A stretch of 64,000 bases of DNA from Seriola aureovittata (taxonomy: Eukaryota; Chordata; Actinopteri; Carangiformes; Carangidae). The notes under the pieces were generated by a model. The model did no database searches and had not been told where the DNA came from. It saw only the letters and a program-made list of their open reading frames with translations. A program made the translations under genes and the position numbers. Each line of letters begins with the position of its first letter. The stretch's first letter is position 1. Positions 58,303-64,000 of the stretch are shown piece after piece. The DNA lies in the NCBI RefSeq assembly GCF_021018895.1, contig NC_079381.1:11355001-11419000 (forward strand), given 5' to 3'.

Positions 58303-58812
58303 CTAAGGACATAGAGATTAGCTCCTCAGTATGTAAAAGGGTCAAAGATGCTCCTTGGATGTAGTGGGTGCCACTGTGTGGGCATCAGACGGTTCACTAC
58401 TGAGTGAAGCATGTGCGAGCAGATGGGTTAAATTTTAGGAGTGGGGTGAGTGTGAACAGAGAGACCAGAGGATTAAAACAGGGGTATTGTCCTTTATGTG
58501 TGTTGGGTCACCTGCTGATGGAACAACACCATCAGTCACAAACTAATGGAAGTGGGACTATAGAGATAGCTCCCACTTGAATAAATAGCTACATGTTTCT
58601 CAATATACCGGATCAAAACAAGTGTTCACTGAAGATTTTTGCCACCTTGCACCTCCTCAAAGACTCTCTAGAGGTCCCTGGGGCCCAATTTGAGAAACTC
58701 CTTTAACAGCTGTTGTCAGTTTTGTTTTCAAAAGAAATAAACTGAAGATCTCAGTCCATCGTTGGTCACATCCTGCAGGTTTAAATCATCTTTGACCAGT
58801 TTGTAGAGAGCC

Positions 58813-58813
<1 letters not shown>

Positions 58814-58855
<42 letters not shown>
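58814..58855 (+). repeat. (GT)n microsatellite
   Basis: About 20 GT units in the region upstream of cercam. Confidence 0.95.
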
Positions 58856-58856
<1 letters not shown>

Positions 58857-60921
58857 TGTGTGTATGTGTTTTAACATAACCTGAACTAATCATCTAAATA
58901 AGATGGACACAATATCATTACAATAACAATCTAATTATAAAAAACAATGTCAAATCTATCATGTTCAGTCACTTCCAGAAGTCCACACTCATACTATTCA
59001 CACACACACATATGCACATGCACACCGTTAAATCTTCAGGGTAATATTATGCAGAACAGAAGAAACATTCAAATACTCATTTTAAGTGAAAATGATTTAA
59101 TTTTTTAAATGGATGGATTTTAATACTAATGATCAGTCTGCTCAGAACTCAAGTGAAAATCAAGATCAAGAAATTGAGGTCGGCCGGACAGGAGCTGTGA
59201 AAAGAGCAAAAAGAGGAGTGATGGGAACAGGAGGAGGAGAGTGGTGAAGAAAGAAGAAATGGAGAGGCATAGATGTGGGTGGAAAATAATAAGCAAAGTG
59301 GTATATAATATATTTTGACTCTTTTTGCGGGTTCAGTGAATAAACTAAAGCAGTCATTGCTAACAATAGCAGCCTTGGGTTAAAGGCACCGTTTGTGTGG
59401 ACAGGTCAGGGGGTTGAGGGTCAAATCTCTCCTATTCATGACACCCCAAGTGTTTCCACAGTCACACACAAACACACACTTGGACACACGCATATATATG
59501 TATGTCAGGGGCACTTTCCCAGCGTTTGTGGCTGAGGCAGATCTGGGAGAGTTCAACCTCGGGTGCACTAACTTTTCACAGCGAGGTCAAGGGTGGAGAT
59601 GGCGTTTGTGTGTGGGGGTGTGTGAATGAGAGACAGAGGGGTAGAAGGAAAGACAGAGAAAGGATAGGGGGAGAGAGAAAAGACAAAAAGAAAATCGGTA
59701 TTGTTTTTTGACCAGATTGCAAGGGACAAACTGAGGGAGAAAAAAGTGGATAGACTGCAGTTACGTTACGATCGTGTATGTGCAGTGTGACTTCACTGGA
59801 CTCACTTAAATGGTCAGTTCACTCAAATTGAAAAAAAAACAAATATATTATCTCACTTACTTCTGGTAAAATGTATCCATGCAGATCGTTTTTCTTTGAT
59901 TTGTGCAAGTCTTGAGACATAAAACCCTGAGACTGTCCCTGTTACATCTGGATCAACCACAGGCTTCAGTGTGATTAGGTTTCACTGGATATTGAAAAAA
60001 TTGTCCCTGTTTAAACTGTTGACAACATATTCTGTGGATTATCCCGAGTAACAGTAGCTGATTCTGGAAAGATTTTGTAAATGTAATTTTTTTCTTGAAT
60101 GCACCACCAATGAAATCCCACTCACCACCACTGTACTGCAGTGGCAGCAGAAATTTCAAAATTCCGGCAAAATAAAACCAAAAATATCAGCATGTTAATA
60201 TGGTTTCTGGGATCTGGGTTAAATGACCCTTTAAAGCGTAGTGGGGGGTCTATCAAGGGCCCACCACTCATCCATGTCACATGCAGTCACATACACACAA
60301 GCGCACACCCTAGCCCGCCAGGCAGTCACTATGCCACCCATCTCTCTTTCATCTTTTCTTTGCCCAGTCCGAATGCTAAAGTTAGCGTGAGAGACTGAGA
60401 GGCTGCAGGTTAGGACGTGTCTTTCTGTCTTTGTGTTTGTGTGTTGGGACCGGGGCTGGTAGGCAGCAGAGAGTCGTGACATTCTCACAAGCTTCCGGGA
60501 CCTTTATTGCTGTGGCAATAATCAATAGCGTTCCCACAGAGACGTCTTTTGGCTGGGCGGGTCAATACCTGTCACTCAGGGTCTGAGCCGTGGCACATAC
60601 CCTCTTACTCAGCAGCTACAGCGGCTTCACTCTGTCTGCTCCACTCCTCCCATGTCATCCTATATGTATCTCAGGAGTGTAATGCTTCCACAATTTAAGG
60701 AGTCGTGTGTTTTATTTGAACTCATGTCCAATTGAACCGCTGTGTCACTTTTTGTTTTTCTTTTGCACATATGTTGCTGAGCTCTTGAGGAAATCTAGTG
60801 ACCTCAGTAGGACTGCAGCTAAAGATGAACTTCTTCACCAATTATTATTCATGATGAATCTATTTTCCCATAACAGATTGCTGTTCAATATGCAATGACA
60901 TAAAACAGACAGAAGACAACA

Positions 60922-61063
60922 GATCTTCACGTCTGAGAAGCTGGAACCACGTGAATGTTTGGCATTTTTCTCTTGATAAATGACTTAAACGATTAGTCCA
61001 TTATCAGCATGTTACCAATTAATTTTCTGTCAGCCCACTAACTGATTAATCTTTTCAGCACTA
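60922..61063. mobile_element. truncated copy of the gattaatcgatt-type repeat
   Basis: The reverse complement reads agtgctgaaaagattaatc through aaaaatgccaaacattcac to cagacgtgaagatctg, matching the 16.5-kb copy in order but lacking its far end. Confidence 0.5.
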
Positions 61064-62116
61064 AACTCCACTTGTGGTTATTTGTGTTTTATTGTAAACC
61101 GAATGATTCCAATAATCATCTGCTGGGTCAGGAAACTCCTGCGCTTATGCAACTGAGTTTGCAGCTGATCTTTGGAAAACTCAAGAATTTTTTTTTTTTT
61201 TTTTTTAACCTGTCAGTGACAGTTTGTATCAAGCAGCAGTTTCCTGTGTGTCTAACTATAAATCAAATACTCAACCTTACAGACAATATGTTCCTGGTCA
61301 CAGGGATGTGAAGAGGGGATGTGGTGCAGCTGACAGCAGTATGGATGAATTGATAGCCAGGCCAGTGGGCTGGGTGTCTTTTTTTTTTTTTTTTTTTTTT
61401 TAGTCAAGCACTTAAACAGAATTGCTTCAGTAAAAAATAACCTGTGTACATCAAGTCCAGTCTTTACATGACACCACTTAGTCAGCACAAAGAAACTGAT
61501 GCTCAGACTAAATGCTCTGGCAATGGCGGAAATAATGAGATTATGAGGTCAGTGATACAGGTATGATTGCATTATCTGTTCTCATGAATATGAAACAGAT
61601 CATCATCGAAACGTTTAAAATTTTGGATTTCTGTTTGGATCTTTTTAATACATATATATAGAATTTTAAAGTTACTAAATACAGTTATTGCCGTTGTTTT
61701 TTTTTTCACAGTAGATGATGGTTTTTATGATGACAGTGAGCCTTACAGTCTGGTGTAGAGTGGAGGTTTTGAATGGAGAAAATCTGCAGATAATGAAATA
61801 TTAGGACTTTCTCTTTGGCTCTTTATGCTGCTATAGTTTAGAGTCAGTTTATAGATTTCTAGTGCAGAGGCAAGATTTAGGAACGTCAGCTTTTTTTAAC
61901 TTTTAAAAACTCAGATCTTTCAAAACATGCCCGTTTTTATTCAACGCTGGATTCATCTATTAGTCTTGCAAACACTGATACACACTAACAATTTACAGGA
62001 TATTTGTGAACACCCCTTGTGCCCCATGATCTCTACAAAGTAATGGTGAGATTAGTGTAGACTTCTCTGCTTCTCATCTTCTCTGTTACTCCCTGGATGA
62101 CGCTGTCCGTCGCCCC

Positions 62117-62129
62117 GTTGCCAAGCAAC
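62117..62129. promoter_or_regulatory. X-box-like inverted repeat (RFX-type site)
   Basis: GTTGCC-A-AGCAAC: two near-perfect half-sites in inverted orientation with a 1-nt spacer, inside a locally GC-richer stretch. RFX factors bind GTTRCC(N)GGYAAC-type motifs. No nearby gene start was found. Confidence 0.35.
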
Positions 62130-63550
62130 AGCGCAGCCACTGTCAAAGAATTCTGGGGGATGTTTAGGCAGCGGCATGCTTGGGGGAAGGAGTGTGTGTC
62201 TGTGTGTGTGTATGTGTGTGTGTGTGGCTGTGATGGTGGCGGAGGAGGAGTAAGAGGGTGAGGAGTGTGTACTGGTCTGAGTAGAGAGGAGCAGAACACA
62301 CTCAGTTGTGCATCTTTAAGAAAATGGTCTTTTAATCTTTTAATCACAGCCATTATGCCAGTTGGTGATTCCTCGAGATTTATTTTCCAGCCCAGTCTTT
62401 CATCAGCGTCACAAAGTATACACAACTTTTCTCACACTGAAGAAAAACTTCTTCTTCTTCTTCTCCACACTCACACAAATGTGTGTTTGCAGTGTGTTTT
62501 CAGTGGTTTTAGTTCAACAGCATGTGAAGCAATCTCCCTGCCAGCTTCAGTGGATATTAAAATAACTGAAGACGGGAGATTTGTCTTCTCACTGAACCTC
62601 ATCACACTCGTACGATATCTCACACATAAGCAACACTATAGCCGGGCAACACATGCAAGAAGTAAATGAATTAGCAAAAAAAAAATCAAAAAGGTGTGTT
62701 CACACAGAATGAATTTATAATGAAAGCTAAAACTGTCTCTCTTGTGCATCATGGCCTTAAGACTTGTACAGCACTCCTGTGTCTCTCTGTAATTGGTTTC
62801 CTGCATTCGCTGCCTGTCTCCTTGAATGCCCCTGGTTGTGCATCATATATTTCCTGCCTATCGCTAACATTTGCTCCACTAAATATTGCAAGCAACCAGT
62901 ACAGATGAGCAAGTCCTGCTGCTTTAATGCTTACTGGATGAAATTAGTGTACCGCTGCTCCTTCATAAAGATCTTTTTAGAAAATACAGTGCTTTAGCAG
63001 GAAAGTACATGGAAGAGGAATTGTGTTTGTCCACTGAGCCTGTTCAGAAACTCTCCTCTCAATTTACCTCTTTGTCCGTTTGACTCCATGCCCTGTCTTT
63101 CCTCTACATCCTTCCCACTATAAATTTCAATGACATTCCCTGCCACAGCGTTGCCTCTCTCTATAACCTCCCTGCTCTGCTCTCCATCCTCTATAGCTGT
63201 GCCCTAGCAGCAGGGAGGAGATGCCTTCACCAGAGGAGGTTTATTTTAAGGATTCCCCTGTTCCCTTTGTCCTCTCTCTCCTCTCCATCTCTTGGCGGCA
63301 TGGTTTCATTGCCCACCCCGCCGACTGGGCCTCCCTCTCCCCTGCCAGGCCTTTTAGCCAGCGGGTTAAACATTGATTTGTGAATGGAGGGAAGCACAGT
63401 GGCCCCTGCGTGGAGTGCAGCGGTTCCCTACTGTTTCTGTGTGTACACACACACACCCCTACTATACACCACCAAGACTAACAGCCATCATGAAAGCTAC
63501 TGAGCTAAAAGGCCTTAATTCAACAACTGAAGATAGTCGATAGTGTTTCA

Positions 63551-63582
<32 letters not shown>

Positions 63583-64000
63583 TGCTATTTATCCTCTAAA
63601 AGTTGAATTAGATTTTTTTAAACTGCAAAGTCAGACAGTTTTCACAATCAGCACAGAATTAAAGGAGGATTTCCTTTGTCTTTCTTTTTTCTTGTGCTTA
63701 ATCCAAAATTATCTGTAACCAAAAGTTTATTGTCTAATACTTGAACAATTTGCAGGTTTGAAGATGTTTCTTATCCAGAAACGCAAAACTTTGTTCAACT
63801 GCAATACATGTAATGTGCAACACTTGTTGAGCCGTCAGTCACTTTTTGCCACACATTTGTTCTTTGATAGTTTTAAATTAAAGAACAAACTTCTGTTGCA
63901 GATGTCTGTGATTTTAACTCTATACAGATTGTGAGGTAAACTCACCTTTGCACTGTGGCACTTGGCCACAGTATGAACTGCATCCATATAGCTGTGAGCA

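Larger units (their letters stand above)
56821..64000. other. region upstream of cercam without recognised gene
   Basis: I read both strands and found no ORF or exon set that I could assign to a family. It contains microsatellites (58814-58855, about 63557-63582), poly(T) runs (about 61188-61207 and 61379-61401), a MITE-like fragment (60922-61063), an X-box-like site (62117-62129) and one weak open frame near 58 kb. Distant promoters or exons of a neighbouring gene cannot be excluded. Confidence 0.45.

Noticed and set aside
62033..62425. 130-codon minus-strand frame starting near 62425
   Set aside because: It starts from TTG, is partly low complexity (Pro and His-Thr runs from a TG repeat), has no recognised motif and no matching splice partners.

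Overview
The window reads as vertebrate, and specifically teleost, nuclear DNA. It holds intron-split genes with canonical GT-AG splice sites, a very high density of (CA/TG)n microsatellites, and degenerate fish-type LINE and MITE relics. The genes were recovered by joining exons by hand. Every junction used keeps the reading frame, and each joined protein has close to the length of its human counterpart (human sequences were compared from memory, not by a search).

Layout, left to right. (1) Positions 1132-4768, plus strand: the last five coding exons of dopamine beta-hydroxylase (dbh), with the 5' part of the gene lying outside the window. (2) Positions 7954-42498, minus strand: a complete 21-coding-exon sarcosine dehydrogenase gene (sardh), 916 codons plus stop, probably with one further non-coding first exon near 44.2-44.5 kb. 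dbh and sardh are tail to tail, as on human 9q34, with candidate poly(A) signals about 30 bp apart near 5.4 kb. (3) Positions 48578-56499, minus strand: a complete 12-exon cerebral endothelial cell adhesion molecule gene (cercam, a GLT25/COLGALT-family paralogue), 590 codons plus stop, with a signal peptide and a C-terminal KDEL. (4) Positions 56.5-64 kb: no recognised gene. This part holds one convincing-looking but unidentified 57-codon first-exon candidate (56650-56820), a weaker open frame near 58 kb, microsatellites and a MITE-like fragment.

The three genes do not form a pathway. DBH makes noradrenaline in secretory vesicles, SARDH oxidises sarcosine in the mitochondrial matrix, and CERCAM is an ER-lumen glycosyltransferase-like protein. 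Their proximity is synteny, not an operon.

The most interesting unexplained structure is an 82-bp, about 94% identical inverted repeat (37733-37814 and 38768-38849) whose arms lie on either side of sardh exon 5. This geometry is known to favour circular RNA formation or exon skipping. Other points are a tandem GTNNGT splice donor in sardh exon 19, splice acceptors built from microsatellites, a perfect 13-bp hairpin in a sardh intron, and the unidentified exon upstream of cercam. I saw no CRISPR array, operon, tRNA, rRNA or intact mobile element.
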